DNA from: Anaerococcus mediterraneensis
GTDB taxonomy: Bacteria; Bacillota; Clostridia; Tissierellales; Peptoniphilaceae
Direction of reading: 5' to 3'
DNA: 64,000 nt
Assembly: GCF_900128415.1 (NCBI RefSeq)
Contig: NZ_LT635772.1
Span: 186,001 to 250,000, forward strand
A program made the translations under genes and the position numbers. The stretch's first letter is position 1, and each line of letters opens with the position of its first letter. This document shows, one piece after another, positions 17,834 to 27,969 of this stretch. Under the pieces are notes generated by a model. That model ran no database searches, was not told where the DNA came from, and saw only the letters and a program-made list of their open reading frames with translations.

Positions 17834-18809
17834 TAAGATAAATGACCTAGACTTTGAAAGTGATGAATTTGAATTAAATGATATAGAAAGAGAGAAATTA
17901 TATATGACAGCAAAAACTTATAAGAAAAAATCAAATAAAAAATATATCGCAGTAGCAGCAGCACTCTTGCTTGGTGTAGGGCTAACAGTTTCCCCTGTAA
18001 GGGCTCAAGTTTCCAAAGCCTTCACAGACATAAAAGTTTCTATGATGGAAACATTTGGTGCAAGCCCTGAATCATACAAATATGTGACAGAACTTCACAA
18101 ACCAATACAAATTGGCGATGACTCTTTCATCCTAGAAAATCTCGCCATTGAAGATAATAAAATGTTTTTAAATATAATTAGACAAGCAGAAGCTTTTGAA
18201 AATACTTCGCCAGAATCCATGCCAGACTCATCAATTTATAAGGTTGTGATAAATGGGGAAACTTACAGGGCCCTTGGAGAATCTGGCTCTTCAGGTCTAA
18301 ATGAAGATAAAAAAACTTTCACCAAATCAACCATGCTAAGCTTTGACAAGGACTTTCCAAGACTGGAAAATGCAGTCGTAGACCTCTACTTCCTAAATGA
18401 TTCAAAAAGTGATATTGTATCTATCAAGGCTTCTACAAATCTTGTGAATGGAGAAAATAAAGTCTTAGCTCAAAACTACGACCTTGAAAATGGGGCAAAC
18501 ATAAAACTAATGAAAATAAACCCAATCACAATGACAGCTGTAATTGAAGGTCTTGATATAGATTATGACTACCAACTTGAAGGACTTGACAAGGATGGTA
18601 AAAAAGTCCAACTTGACCTAAGAACAGTTGATGATGGCGTATTTACCTTCATCTATAATTCAGGATTCTCAGATTTAAGCCTAGACCAAATAAAAGACGG
18701 CAGAGAAATCACCTTCACCCTATCAGGATCAAAAATAAATGAAACTTCAGGCAAATTAACAGACGGAAACTACGAAAAAGTCGCAGAATTTACTCTTTCA
18801 GCAAAATAA
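17817..18809 (+). CDS. DUF4179-type membrane anti-sigma factor
   Basis: 330 residues: a cytoplasmic N-terminal segment (1-42), one membrane helix (43-60, YIAVAAALLLGVGLTV) and a large extracytoplasmic beta-rich domain. This layout and the overlap with the preceding sigma gene match DUF4179/RsiV-like antagonists. It probably holds the sigma factor at the membrane until an envelope signal is sensed. No zinc-binding anti-sigma motif is visible in the short N-terminus. A terminator follows, so sigma and anti-sigma form a two-gene unit. Confidence 0.75.
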   Translation: MKNVYDKINDLDFESDEFELNDIEREKLYMTAKTYKKKSNKKYIAVAAALLLGVGLTVSPVRAQVSKAFTDIKVSMMETFGASPESYKYVTELHKPIQIGDDSFILENLAIEDNKMFLNIIRQAEAFENTSPESMPDSSIYKVVINGETYRALGESGSSGLNEDKKTFTKSTMLSFDKDFPRLENAVVDLYFLNDSKSDIVSIKASTNLVNGENKVLAQNYDLENGANIKLMKINPITMTAVIEGLDIDYDYQLEGLDKDGKKVQLDLRTVDDGVFTFIYNSGFSDLSLDQIKDGREITFTLSGSKINETSGKLTDGNYEKVAEFTLSAK

Positions 18810-18816
18810 GTAATTT

Positions 18817-18847
18817 AAAAGTAGGTGAGAAAATCACCTACTTTTTT
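18817..18847. terminator. Bidirectional terminator
   Basis: AAAAGTAGGTGA (18817-18828) and TCACCTACTTTT (18834-18845), followed by T's. It serves the anti-sigma gene and the convergent small membrane protein gene. Confidence 0.85.
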
Positions 18848-19220
18848 AATAAGCATTTTCTATCATCTTGTATGATTCGTAAAACATAAAGGCTGATGCT
18901 AGGCCTACTAGGACTATGAATTTTACATCAAGGCTTATAGTCAAATTTATGGCTAAGATATTTAAAAATCCCGCAATATAATACCTATAAGTATCCTTTT
19001 TAGGCAGGTCGCCCAGATAGGTTCCGAGCTTTTTATCAACTCTGATTCCAAGATAATTCTGATATAGTAAAAATATAAGTCCCCAAGCCAAAAAAATCGC
19101 AAAGAAATACCAGATTTCATAGACTTTCATGGTATAAACCGACAAAATAATCAAAATCCACATCCCAATTAAAAATCCCAAATAAATTCGTTTTTCTTTG
19201 TTAGAAAGATTTCTGGCCAT
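18846..19220 (-). CDS. Small four-helix membrane protein, unknown function
   Basis: 124 residues from ATG 19220, six bases after AAAGGA. An upstream in-frame ATG at 19259 behind a GGGGGAG stretch would add 13 basic residues and cannot be excluded. Four hydrophobic segments (about 12-33, 36-54, 80-98, 100-116) separated by short charged loops. No family recognised. It stands alone between a terminator and the end of the ysxC-lon operon. Confidence 0.6.
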   Translation of the reverse strand: MARNLSNKEKRIYLGFLIGMWILIILSVYTMKVYEIWYFFAIFLAWGLIFLLYQNYLGIRVDKKLGTYLGDLPKKDTYRYYIAGFLNILAINLTISLDVKFIVLVGLASAFMFYESYKMIENAY

Positions 19221-19270
19221 GATTTTTCCTTTCTTTTTCCTCTTTATATTTATACCCATTCTCCCCCCTC

Positions 19271-19300
19271 AAACAAAAAAAGAAGGCCAAAGCCTTCTTG
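19271..19300 (-). terminator. Terminator of the lon-ysxC operon
   Basis: AAGAAGGC/GCCTTCTT (19280-19287, 19292-19299) with a 4-base loop; the A-run at 19274-19280 reads as T's on the minus strand. Confidence 0.85.
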
Positions 19301-19337
19301 TAAATATTTTTTAATATGATAGGTCCTTCTTTGTGGG

Positions 19338-19379
19338 ATTCCTCTTCCCTGCGGTCATCGGAATTACGGACGGAGGAAT
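19338..19379. other. GC-rich inverted-repeat element downstream of ysxC
   Basis: ATTCCTC (19338-19344) pairs with GAGGAAT (19373-19379) around a GC-rich core that can form smaller stems. It is more GC-rich than its surroundings and lies between ysxC and the terminator, inside the 3' untranslated region. No known RNA family recognised. Confidence 0.35.
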
Positions 19380-19407
19380 GTTCTTTAAACCTAAAATCGC
19401 TTTGCCT

Positions 19408-19995
19408 TTAAGCATTTATTATAACCTCAACCTGCTCTTCTAGGACGTCCTTGTTGTGTTTAGTCTCTGAAGAATAGGCGAAGATTAGGCCCTCATCTTC
19501 TATTTGAAGTTTCTTTTTGATTTGATTTATATGTTTTTGGATCTGACTCTTTTTTATTTTATCAAACTTGGTTGCTATGACAAAACCCATGTAGCCAGAA
19601 TCTATGATCCACTCATACATCTGCTTATCCTGGGCTGTTGGCTCGTGGCGGATATCAACCAAGAGGAAAACCTCTTTGAGATTTTCCCTATCGTGGAGAT
19701 ATTCGTTTATAAGCTTATCCCATTTTGCTTTTTCTGCCTTAGATACTTTTGCAAAGCCGTAGCCAGGTAGGTCTACCAACCTAAAAGTGTCATTGGCCCT
19801 ATAGAAATTGATTGTCCTGGTCTTGCCCGGCTTTGAGCTGGTTTTGGCAAGGGCCTTCCTATTTGAAAATGAATTTATAAAAGAAGACTTGCCAACATTA
19901 GATCTCCCCACAAAGGCAATCTCTGCTAGGTTGTCATTTGGCCATTGAGATTTAAAACCTGCTACCTGTTCAAGTTCTATTTTTTTGATTTTCAT
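19408..19995 (-). CDS. ysxC: Ribosome biogenesis GTPase YsxC/EngB
   Basis: 195 residues, the usual length. The G motifs are in order: G1 GRSNVGKSS, G2 region KPGKTRTINF, G3 DLPGYGFAK, G4 TKFDK. It is a cytosolic GTPase needed for large ribosomal subunit assembly. The gene overlaps the lon stop codon by four bases, the conserved lon-ysxC pair of Firmicutes. The start codon follows shortly after a weak ribosome site within lon, so translation is probably coupled. Confidence 0.95.
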   Translation of the reverse strand: MKIKKIELEQVAGFKSQWPNDNLAEIAFVGRSNVGKSSFINSFSNRKALAKTSSKPGKTRTINFYRANDTFRLVDLPGYGFAKVSKAEKAKWDKLINEYLHDRENLKEVFLLVDIRHEPTAQDKQMYEWIIDSGYMGFVIATKFDKIKKSQIQKHINQIKKKLQIEDEGLIFAYSSETKHNKDVLEEQVEVIINA

Positions 19996-22322
19996 TTGAG
20001 GGCTCTTTCTATGACTTCTGAGACATTGGATACTGGGATAAAGTTGATCTTATCTCTAATTTCTTTGTCGATATCCTCTATATCTCTTTGGTTATCCTTC
20101 GGTATGATGACATTTTTGATCCCGTATGAGTAGGCTGCAAGAGCCTTTTCCTTTAGGCCGCCAATGGCTAGGACATCACCAGTTATGGTGACCTCTCCTG
20201 TCATCGCCAAATCGTTTTTGACTTTCTTGCCAGTAAGGGCTGATGTGATGGCTGTTGTCATGGTAATACCTGCAGATGGGCCATCTTTAGGAGTTGCACC
20301 CTCTGGAACGTGGACATGGATATCCTTATTTTCATAAAATTTGCCAGTTATGCCCAAATCTTTGGCATTTGATCTGATATAAACTATAGCAGCCTGACCA
20401 GATTCTTTCATGACATCTCCAAGGGATCCTGTAAACTCTACATTGCCCTTGCCTTCCATGACATTGGCCTCGACTGTAAGCATGGTACCGCCGACAGATG
20501 TCCAGGCAAGACCGTTTACAACTCCTACCTTTTCTTCTTTTAGGATGTGGTCTTCTATAAATTTGTCACGACCAAGGTATTTGTTATAATTTTGCATGGT
20601 AACTCTGACAGATTTTTTGCCCTCAAGGATTTCCTTGACTGCTCGTCTGCAAACCTTGCCTATGAGTCTTTCAAGCTCTCTGACTCCGGCCTCTCTGGTG
20701 TAGGCTTTGATGATTTTTTCTATGACCTTATCAGATATTGACAGTTCGCTATCTTTTAGACCAGTATTTTTCATCTGTTTTTTTATCAGATATCTTTTTG
20801 CAATATTTACTTTCTCGCTCATGGTATAGCCAGAAATTTCTATAACCTCTAGCCTATCAAAAAGAGCGTCTGGTATCTGGTTTATGTCATTGGCTGTTGT
20901 TATAAAAAATACATCAGATAAGTTAAATGGTATATCAAGATAACGGTCAATAAATTTATCATTTTGCTCTGGATCTAGGACTTCAAGAAGGGCAGATGAT
21001 GGGTCTCCCCTAAAATCTGAACCCAATTTGTCGATCTCATCTAACAAAAATAGTGGATTTCTAACACCGACACGGTTTATATTTGCTATAACTCGGCCTG
21101 CCATGGCCCCAACATAGGTTCTCCTGTGGCCTCTGATTTCTGATTCGTCAGTCACTCCGCCAAGTCTCATAGAGACAAACTCACGATTTAGTGCACGGGC
21201 TACAGACTTAGCTATGGAGGTTTTTCCAACTCCTGGAGGGCCTACAAGACAGATTATAGATCCTTTTACAGATTTATTTTTGATCTTGACTGCTATTGAC
21301 TCTAGGATCCTCTCCTTGACATCCTTTAGGCCGTAGTGGTCCTCATCTAGGATTTGCTGGGCCTTTTTTATATCAAGGCTTTCTTTGGATTTTTTATTCC
21401 AAGGAAGGCCCACTACAAAATCAAGATAAGAAGACAAAACCCCATAATCAGGGCTCATCTCTGGTATCATTTCAAGCCTATCCAGGTCTTTTTCTAGGGA
21501 CTTTCTAGCCTGTTTGTCAAATTTGATCTTGTCTATCTTTGCCCTAAGCTCATCAACCTCATTGTCAGCCTGGCCTGTTGTAGATGCAAGCTCCTTTTTT
21601 AGGACATCCATCTTTTCTCTTAGATAATATTCCTTTTGGGATTGGTTGATATTTTCTGTGACTTCTCTTTCTATTTCAGCACTCAATTTTTTAAGCTCTA
21701 GCTCTTTTTTTATTATCCCATGAAGGATCCTCATCCTCTCCTCTGTATCGAGAGTTGATAGGATCTCATAATATTCTTTTGGTGCTAAGTCAAGATGAAA
21801 ACTAATGAGGTCTACAAGCTTGTGGAAATCTTCTACCTCATTCATCCCATAGGAAATCTCATCTAAGATCTTGTCATCCAAAGATGAGTATTCGTTAAAA
21901 TCTTCTATAATTAATTTTCTAAGAGCCAAAAGGATTGGAGAATCTTTTTCTGCATCCTCCTGGTATTCAAAAACCCTAACTGTAGACTTTAAGAAACCCT
22001 CTCCTATCTTTAGGTCATCAAGTCTAGCTACTGATTCTGCCTGGACAAAGACTCTTATATCCCCATTTGGTAAGGTAAAAGTCTCTTTGATCTTGGCTAC
22101 GATCCCATATTCGTATAGGGTATCCTTTTGCGGACTTTCTTGGAAAATATCTTTTTGGTTGACCAGAAAAATAGGCTGGTCATTTAATTTTGCATTTTCT
22201 ACTGCATTTTTAGATATGGCCCTGGCACAATCAAAGCTAAGCAGGGCAGTAGGCATAGCCCAAAAACCCCTCAGAGCTACTAGGGGTAGACTTAAATCAT
22301 ATTCTTTGTATATATCATTCAT
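19992..22322 (-). CDS. lon: ATP-dependent protease La (Lon)
   Basis: 776 residues. N-terminal substrate-binding domain (about 10-200), coiled helical region, AAA+ module with Walker A GPPGVGKTS and Walker B LFLLDEIDK, then a C-terminal protease domain with PKDGPSAG bearing the catalytic Ser and a downstream Lys. It degrades damaged and regulatory proteins in the cytosol. Followed by overlapping ysxC; preceded by clpX across a 108-base gap that contains mutually exclusive hairpins, which may tune lon relative to clpX. Confidence 0.96.
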   Translation of the reverse strand: MNDIYKEYDLSLPLVALRGFWAMPTALLSFDCARAISKNAVENAKLNDQPIFLVNQKDIFQESPQKDTLYEYGIVAKIKETFTLPNGDIRVFVQAESVARLDDLKIGEGFLKSTVRVFEYQEDAEKDSPILLALRKLIIEDFNEYSSLDDKILDEISYGMNEVEDFHKLVDLISFHLDLAPKEYYEILSTLDTEERMRILHGIIKKELELKKLSAEIEREVTENINQSQKEYYLREKMDVLKKELASTTGQADNEVDELRAKIDKIKFDKQARKSLEKDLDRLEMIPEMSPDYGVLSSYLDFVVGLPWNKKSKESLDIKKAQQILDEDHYGLKDVKERILESIAVKIKNKSVKGSIICLVGPPGVGKTSIAKSVARALNREFVSMRLGGVTDESEIRGHRRTYVGAMAGRVIANINRVGVRNPLFLLDEIDKLGSDFRGDPSSALLEVLDPEQNDKFIDRYLDIPFNLSDVFFITTANDINQIPDALFDRLEVIEISGYTMSEKVNIAKRYLIKKQMKNTGLKDSELSISDKVIEKIIKAYTREAGVRELERLIGKVCRRAVKEILEGKKSVRVTMQNYNKYLGRDKFIEDHILKEEKVGVVNGLAWTSVGGTMLTVEANVMEGKGNVEFTGSLGDVMKESGQAAIVYIRSNAKDLGITGKFYENKDIHVHVPEGATPKDGPSAGITMTTAITSALTGKKVKNDLAMTGEVTITGDVLAIGGLKEKALAAYSYGIKNVIIPKDNQRDIEDIDKEIRDKINFIPVSNVSEVIERALK

Positions 22323-22343
22323 AAATTGCCTCTTTCAATCTGA

Positions 22344-22429
22344 TAAAAAGGGCCGTTGCTATGAATCATCTCCCAATTTTTAGAAAAAATCTATAATTGA
22401 GTGATAACTTGCAACAAGCCCTTATCACT
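22344..22429 (-). promoter_or_regulatory. Possible attenuator between clpX and lon
   Basis: Two hairpins compete on the minus strand. Hairpin 1 pairs AGTGATAA (22400-22407) with TTATCACT (22422-22429), with an inner CTTG/CAAG stem. Hairpin 2 pairs AAGGGC (22348-22353) plus GTTGC (22355-22359) with GCAAC (22411-22415) plus GCCCTT (22418-22423), followed by five T's, which is a terminator form. The arms overlap, so only one can form. Effect on lon expression is inference. Confidence 0.5.
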
Positions 22430-22430
22430 T

Positions 22431-23639
22431 TCATTTATATATTAGTTTAGACTGATCATCGATAGATTCTTTGGTGACTACAACCTCTTTTATATCCTCT
22501 TTGGATGGGATCTCATACATGACATCCAAAAGTAGGTTTTCAAGTATTGTCCTAAGTCCTCTGGCTCCTGTTTTTTGATCAAAGGCTTTTTTTGCTATTT
22601 CTTTTATAGCCTCATCTTCAAAGCTGAGCTTTACATCATCAAGGTCAAATAGCTTTTGGTATTGTTTGATCAAAGAGTTCTTTGGCTCCTTTAGGATTCT
22701 GACAAGACTATCTTCATCCAAAGCCTCTAGGCTAACAATAATCGGAACCCTACCAATAAATTCTGGTATGAGACCATATTTTAATAAATCCTCTGTATTT
22801 ACCAAGGATAGGTCGGTTGTTTCTCTTTTTGAAATATCAGCACCAAAACCGATCGTCTTATCCATGTGTCTTTGATTTATTATATCTCCTATGCCCTCAA
22901 AAGCACCACCTAGGATAAACAAAATGTTTGTTGTATCAACTCTGATATATTCCTGGGATGGGTGTTTTCTACCACCTTGTGGTGGAACATTGGCCTCTGT
23001 ACCCTCTATGAGTTTTAAAAGAGCCTGTTGGACTCCCTCACCACTGACATCACGGGTTATAGATGGATTTTCACTTTTTCTGGTGATCTTATCTATCTCA
23101 TCGACATAGATTATGCCGTATTCTGCTGCCTCTATATCATAATCAGCTGCTTGGACAAGTTTTAGGATGATATTTTCTACATCCTCACCTACATATCCTG
23201 CCTCAGTTAGACTGGTGGCATCTGCAATAGCAAATGGCACATTTAGCTTTTTGGCTAGAGTTTGGGCTAGCAAAGTCTTTCCAGACCCGGTTGGTCCAAG
23301 CATTAGGATATTTGATTTTTGCAGCTCAACTTCTGAGTCGCTTTCATTGCTGGTAATTCTCTTGTAGTGGTTATAGACAGCCACAGACAAAGTCTTTTTA
23401 GCATCTTCTTGACCTACTACATATTGGTCGAGATATGCTTTTATATCCTTTGGTTTTGATAAATCAAAATCTAGGTCAAAGGAAAAGTCAGAATTATTGT
23501 CCGCCTCTATGATATCAGAACAAAGCTCTATACATTCATTGCATATATAGGCATCTGCCCCTGCTATTATTCTTTTAACTTGGCTGGCATCTTTCCCACA
23601 AAAAGAGCATTTTATACCCTTGTTATCTGTATTTGCCAT
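22431..23639 (-). CDS. clpX: ClpX, ATP-dependent unfoldase of the ClpXP protease
   Basis: 402 residues. An N-terminal C4 zinc finger ([15 protein letters not shown]) precedes an AAA+ module with Walker A GPTGSGKT, Walker [11 protein letters not shown], and the pore loop YVGEDVE. It unfolds tagged proteins and feeds them to ClpP, which is encoded immediately upstream (stop and start adjoin). This clpP-clpX-lon order clusters the main cytosolic proteases. Confidence 0.96.
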   Translation of the reverse strand: MANTDNKGIKCSFCGKDASQVKRIIAGADAYICNECIELCSDIIEADNNSDFSFDLDFDLSKPKDIKAYLDQYVVGQEDAKKTLSVAVYNHYKRITSNESDSEVELQKSNILMLGPTGSGKTLLAQTLAKKLNVPFAIADATSLTEAGYVGEDVENIILKLVQAADYDIEAAEYGIIYVDEIDKITRKSENPSITRDVSGEGVQQALLKLIEGTEANVPPQGGRKHPSQEYIRVDTTNILFILGGAFEGIGDIINQRHMDKTIGFGADISKRETTDLSLVNTEDLLKYGLIPEFIGRVPIIVSLEALDEDSLVRILKEPKNSLIKQYQKLFDLDDVKLSFEDEAIKEIAKKAFDQKTGARGLRTILENLLLDVMYEIPSKEDIKEVVVTKESIDDQSKLIYK

Positions 23640-24235
23640 TATTTATTGCTCTCTATTACCTTATCTATCAAGCCATATTCTAGGGCTTCTGCTGCAGTCA
23701 TTGCGAAATCTCTATCTGTATCTTTTTCGATAGTTTCTAGGGACTTGCCTGTATTTTCTGCCAAAATCCTATTTAGGTTGGCCTTTATCTTTAGGATTTG
23801 TTCAGCCTGGATAACTATATCTGAGGCTTGTCCTTGGGCACCGCCAGATGGTTGGTGGATCATTATGTTGGAGTTTGGTAGGGAAAATCTCTTGCCTTTT
23901 GCTCCTGAGGATAATAAAACTGCACCCATTGATGCTGCCTGGCCTATACAGATAGTTGACACATCTGGCTTTATATAATTCATTGTGTCATAAATGGCTA
24001 GACCACTTGTGACAACCCCACCTGGTGAGTTTATATAAAAATGGATATCCTTGTTTGGATCTTCACTTTCTAGAAACAAAAGTTGGGCAATGATTATATC
24101 GCTGACCTCATCGCGAACTTCTCCTGATAAGAAAATTATCCTATCTTTTAGAAGTCTGGAATAGATGTCGTAGGCTCTTTCACCTCTATTGGTTTGTTCT
24201 ACTACTGTAGGTACTAGATAATTTTTTGCTAACAT
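23639..24235 (-). CDS. clpP: ClpP protease subunit
   Basis: 198 residues. The catalytic triad is visible as Ser102 (AASMGA), His127 (MIHQPSG) and an Asp at about 176 (DTDRD). It forms the tetradecameric protease chamber used with ClpX. Stop codon adjoins the clpX start. The RBS AGGAGG lies before the ATG. No CtsR box is evident upstream, though tig ends only about 50 bases away, so the genes may be cotranscribed. Confidence 0.96.
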   Translation of the reverse strand: MLAKNYLVPTVVEQTNRGERAYDIYSRLLKDRIIFLSGEVRDEVSDIIIAQLLFLESEDPNKDIHFYINSPGGVVTSGLAIYDTMNYIKPDVSTICIGQAASMGAVLLSSGAKGKRFSLPNSNIMIHQPSGGAQGQASDIVIQAEQILKIKANLNRILAENTGKSLETIEKDTDRDFAMTAAEALEYGLIDKVIESNK

Positions 24236-24287
24236 TTTTCCTCCTAAATTGCAAGCTAGGCTTGCCTGGTATTTGCGGAGAAAATCC

Positions 24288-25616
24288 TTATTTGTTTTCC
24301 TCTACAAATTTGTGATATTGATCATGAGGAAGAGCTTTTGCTTTTTCTACTAAAAGTTCGACAGCCTTTCTTCTCTTGATATTTTCTTCAAGAGTTTGGT
24401 CAGAAACATTTTTAGCAAAGATTTCTTTGAATTTCTCAAAATCATCTATACCGTAGTTTTTAGCTGTTTCTTTTAGCTCTTCTTCTTTTTCTTCTTCACT
24501 AACTTCTATATTTTCTTTTAGGGCAAGCTCATCTATAACTAAGTTTGCCTTGACTCTAGCTTCTGCTTGGGCCCTATATTGCTCACGAATTTCAGAAATA
24601 TCCATTTTGGTCATTTCTACATATTGGCTAAGTGTTATACCCATTTGTTGTAGTCTTTGGTCTAGATTTTGTAGTTCGTAGTCTATTTCTCTACTAACCA
24701 TTGATTCTGGAGCGCTAACTTCAGTTTTTTCTACTAGGGCCTCTACTGCTTGGTTTTGCATAGAATTTTGTGCATAGTCTTTTTTGCTGTCTGCTAGTTT
24801 TTCTCTAAGGTTGTTTTTAAGTTCTTCTAGAGAGTCATATTCTGAGATATCTTTTGCAAACTCATCATCAAGCTCTGGTAGTTGTTTTTCTGTAATAGAG
24901 TTAAGCTCTACAACAAATTTTGCATCCTTGCCTTGGAATTCTTTTGCTTGGTAGTCTTCTGGGAAGGTTACATTGACATCAAACTTATCACCAACGTTGT
25001 GACCTATGATTTGGTCTTCAAAACCTGTGATGAAAGTATTTGATCCTATAACAAGGTCATAGCCTTCTGCCTTGCCGCCTTCAAATCTTTCTCCGTCCAA
25101 GTAGCCATCAAAGTCTATATTTACTTTGTCGCCTTCTTTTACTGGTCTATCTTCTACTGGTACAAGTCTTGCATTTTCTTCTAGTTGTCTATTAAGCTCA
25201 GCGTCAATATCTTCATCAGTTACTTCGCTAGATACTTCTTCTATAACAAGGTTATTATAGTCACCAAGTTCTGGGTGTGGTTTTGTTTCAACTTCTACCT
25301 TAAATCTAATGTCCTTGCCTTCTTCTATATCATATAGGTCTACTGATGGTTGGTCTATGACCTCTAGGCCTAGCTCTTCTACAGCAGCTTCATAAGGCTC
25401 TGGGAATACTATTTGGATAGCATCATCATAGAATACTTCTGGGCCATACATTTTTTCTATAACTCTTTTTGGAACATGGCCTGGTCTAAAACCATCTATC
25501 CTATATCTTTTTTTGTTTCTCTTATATACTGTATCAATTGCTTTTTTAAAGTCGTCATAAGCAACGTCAAATTCAAATTTTGCTAAGTTATTCTCGTGTG
25601 ATTTTAGTTCTGTCAT
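24288..25616 (-). CDS. tig: Trigger factor
   Basis: 442 residues from ATG 25616, directly preceded by GGAGGAGA; an earlier in-frame ATG at 25646 has no such site. N-terminal ribosome-binding domain with GFRPGHVPK (the FRxGxxP signature), FKBP-type prolyl isomerase domain (about 160-245) and a C-terminal helical chaperone domain. It meets nascent chains at the ribosome exit. Upstream of clpP and clpX, the usual tig-clpP-clpX order. Confidence 0.95.
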   Translation of the reverse strand: MTELKSHENNLAKFEFDVAYDDFKKAIDTVYKRNKKRYRIDGFRPGHVPKRVIEKMYGPEVFYDDAIQIVFPEPYEAAVEELGLEVIDQPSVDLYDIEEGKDIRFKVEVETKPHPELGDYNNLVIEEVSSEVTDEDIDAELNRQLEENARLVPVEDRPVKEGDKVNIDFDGYLDGERFEGGKAEGYDLVIGSNTFITGFEDQIIGHNVGDKFDVNVTFPEDYQAKEFQGKDAKFVVELNSITEKQLPELDDEFAKDISEYDSLEELKNNLREKLADSKKDYAQNSMQNQAVEALVEKTEVSAPESMVSREIDYELQNLDQRLQQMGITLSQYVEMTKMDISEIREQYRAQAEARVKANLVIDELALKENIEVSEEEKEEELKETAKNYGIDDFEKFKEIFAKNVSDQTLEENIKRRKAVELLVEKAKALPHDQYHKFVEENK

Positions 25617-25670
25617 TTTCTCCTCCATGAACGTTCTTATACTCATTGAAATAATATACTACTAATTTAC

Positions 25671-26999
25671 TCATCTATCAAGATTTGGCGCCTTAGATCG
25701 TATAAAATCAAGTATGTCATCTTTATTATTTGCTAGTGATCCATAAAAGACATTTTCTTCTACTAATTTTAGGATCTTTCCTATGTCCTTGCCCTCTTTA
25801 TAACCGACTTTTATAAGGTCATGGCCATCTATAGCCAAATCTTTTCTACTTTTGGGTATATCCTTATTTTTTAGGTCGGATAATATTTTTCTGGCATTTT
25901 CTATATTGGATAGGTCTTTGTTATTTGTTGCAAGCTTATCTGCCGCCTGCAGGTCTAAAAGCCTAATTAGGTTGTCTTCTCCTAGCTTTCTAAAAAGTCT
26001 GGCCACAGATTTTTCTGTATAGGTATTGGCTGCATCCATATGTCTTTTTATCAAAAGACCAACATCTTCTATTGTCTTTTTTGAAAATCTCAAGTCCTTT
26101 AGTCTTTCTTCGCAAATATCTTTTGACATATTTTGGTGGCCAAAAAACCTGCCCTGGCCATTTTCATCCAAGAAAAATGTATGGGGCTTGCCTACATCGT
26201 GGAAAAGACCTGCAAGTCTTGTGACCAGGTCTTCTGGTGTATTTTTTAAAACTTCTAGGCTGTGGTCATAGACATCCAAATAATGATGGATAGAATGCTG
26301 GTCAAAGCCCTTTAGCCTCTCTATTTCCGGGAAAATCTGCCCTAAAAGTCCAAGCTCATCCATTAATCTAATAGCCTTATCTGGCCTTTGGCAGAGGATG
26401 ATCTTTGAAAATTCATCTTGGATTCTCTCCTTAGAAATATAGGCGATATTTTTATTATAATATTTTATGGCTTTTCTAAGGTCTTCTTCTATTTCAAAGC
26501 CAAGGATGCTTGCAAACCTCACCGCCCTTAGGGCCCTGAGATAATCCTCTCCTATCCTCTTATAGGGATCGCCAACTGCCCTTATGATCTTTTTTTCTAT
26601 ATCAATTTTTCCACCAAAGGGATCTATAATCCTAGCATTTCTGATGGCCATAGCATTTATAGTAAAATCTCTCCTGGATAGGTCTTCTTCTATAGTTTTG
26701 GCAAAGGATATTTTTTCCGGGTGTCTCTTGTCCCTATATGACTTTTCCTCTCTAAAACTTGTGATTTCAAAAGATTCTATCCCATCGATGGCTTTTATAG
26801 TCCCAAATCTTTGGCCTATATCGACCAATTTATAGCAAGCAAAGATTTTTTTTATTTGCTCAGGCCTTGCCTCTGTGGCTATATCTATATCGGTAGAATT
26901 TTTGCCCATAACCATATCCCTGACAAAACCACCTACTACATAGGATTTAAAACCTGCATCTTCAAGCCTTGCTAAAATATTTTTCGCCTTATCAGTCAT
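25671..26999 (-). CDS. cca: CCA-adding tRNA nucleotidyltransferase
   Basis: 442 residues. N-terminal class II nucleotidyltransferase head with GGFVRD (23-28) and the metal-binding pair DID (Asp37, Asp39), then the ERxxxE-like RNA-binding region and a C-terminal HD domain (LFHDVGKP). It adds or repairs the CCA end of tRNAs. The HD domain could add phosphatase activity, as in some bacterial members. Overlaps cdaR by 8 bases. Confidence 0.92.
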   Translation of the reverse strand: MTDKAKNILARLEDAGFKSYVVGGFVRDMVMGKNSTDIDIATEARPEQIKKIFACYKLVDIGQRFGTIKAIDGIESFEITSFREEKSYRDKRHPEKISFAKTIEEDLSRRDFTINAMAIRNARIIDPFGGKIDIEKKIIRAVGDPYKRIGEDYLRALRAVRFASILGFEIEEDLRKAIKYYNKNIAYISKERIQDEFSKIILCQRPDKAIRLMDELGLLGQIFPEIERLKGFDQHSIHHYLDVYDHSLEVLKNTPEDLVTRLAGLFHDVGKPHTFFLDENGQGRFFGHQNMSKDICEERLKDLRFSKKTIEDVGLLIKRHMDAANTYTEKSVARLFRKLGEDNLIRLLDLQAADKLATNNKDLSNIENARKILSDLKNKDIPKSRKDLAIDGHDLIKVGYKEGKDIGKILKLVEENVFYGSLANNKDDILDFIRSKAPNLDR

Positions 27000-27969
27000 T
27001 TTTTATTTCAGGTATTTTTGTAACTTCTATCTTGTAGTTTATCATATCATCACCATCATAAACCTCTATACCATCCGGCAAATCTAGTTGGACCTCTCCA
27101 TATTTCGATGATTTTATATTGCCAAGGACCACAGGTTTTGTTGATATAGATTCTATATCTTTGATAAGCTCGCCTTGGCCTTTTATAATGATATTTTCTG
27201 GCGATATGGCCCTCATTGTTTCCACATAGCCATTTGCAATTTGTCCCCTAACTCTAAGGTCGACTTTGACCTTTTTTGTTTCATAAACTAAAAATGATAA
27301 ATTGACATCCTTATTGTCTAGGTCAAGTCCATCAATAACCTTGCCCTTTCTATCATAGACATTGATATTTAGGTTGTGGATCTTGCCATCTAGGTATTCT
27401 GGCTCATTTATATTGACCTCTATCCTGTCAACATTGTTTATGACAGACTCTGGCCCCTTTATTTTTATTTCTTTAGGCTTTTGTTCGTTGACCTCGACAA
27501 TTTTTCCATCCTTGAGCTTATCAGCAATCACAACATTTACTGGCAAGGTCTTTTGGACTATCCTTTGGATATTGAGATTGATTTTATTAGGATCAACATA
27601 ATCAAGATAGATTCCACTTGGCTTGTCTATCTTTACATCTAATGAATTGATCCCTTCTTTAGCATCCATAACATTGATCGATGCCTGTATATCATCAGCA
27701 TTTAAACTTACTATATTATCCCTAGAGCCTGTTAGCCTTACAGTAACAGAGCCTATATCATCTTTTGAAACTATGGTATAGCCTGCATTTTCTAGCTTAT
27801 CTTGGTTCTGGATTATGACAGGTATATTTCTAAAAGTCCTATTTGTAGATGGGTTTGTAGATGTGGTTACAAAAGTCCACATAACTACGGATACTATAAT
27901 AGAAAGCAAAATAAGCTGGCTGTCACCTTTTTTGTTTATTTTTTTGATTTTTTCCAAAAAATTATTCAT
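26992..27969 (-). CDS. cdaR: YbbR-domain regulator of CdaA
   Basis: 325 residues from ATG 27969, which overlaps the cdaA stop codon by 8 bases; a GTG 12 bases earlier is less well placed. One N-terminal membrane helix (about 16-38, LILLSIIVSVVMWTFV) and four tandem YbbR repeats outside the membrane. In Firmicutes CdaR sits beside CdaA and modulates its c-di-AMP synthesis. The usual third partner, glmM, is not in this window. Confidence 0.9.
   Translation of the reverse strand: MNNFLEKIKKINKKGDSQLILLSIIVSVVMWTFVTTSTNPSTNRTFRNIPVIIQNQDKLENAGYTIVSKDDIGSVTVRLTGSRDNIVSLNADDIQASINVMDAKEGINSLDVKIDKPSGIYLDYVDPNKINLNIQRIVQKTLPVNVVIADKLKDGKIVEVNEQKPKEIKIKGPESVINNVDRIEVNINEPEYLDGKIHNLNINVYDRKGKVIDGLDLDNKDVNLSFLVYETKKVKVDLRVRGQIANGYVETMRAISPENIIIKGQGELIKDIESISTKPVVLGNIKSSKYGEVQLDLPDGIEVYDGDDMINYKIEVTKIPEIKND

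Noticed and set aside
21871..22383. A 170-residue plus-strand frame over the lon 5' end
   Set aside because: It lies opposite a clear lon coding sequence and shows no recognisable domain or ribosome site.
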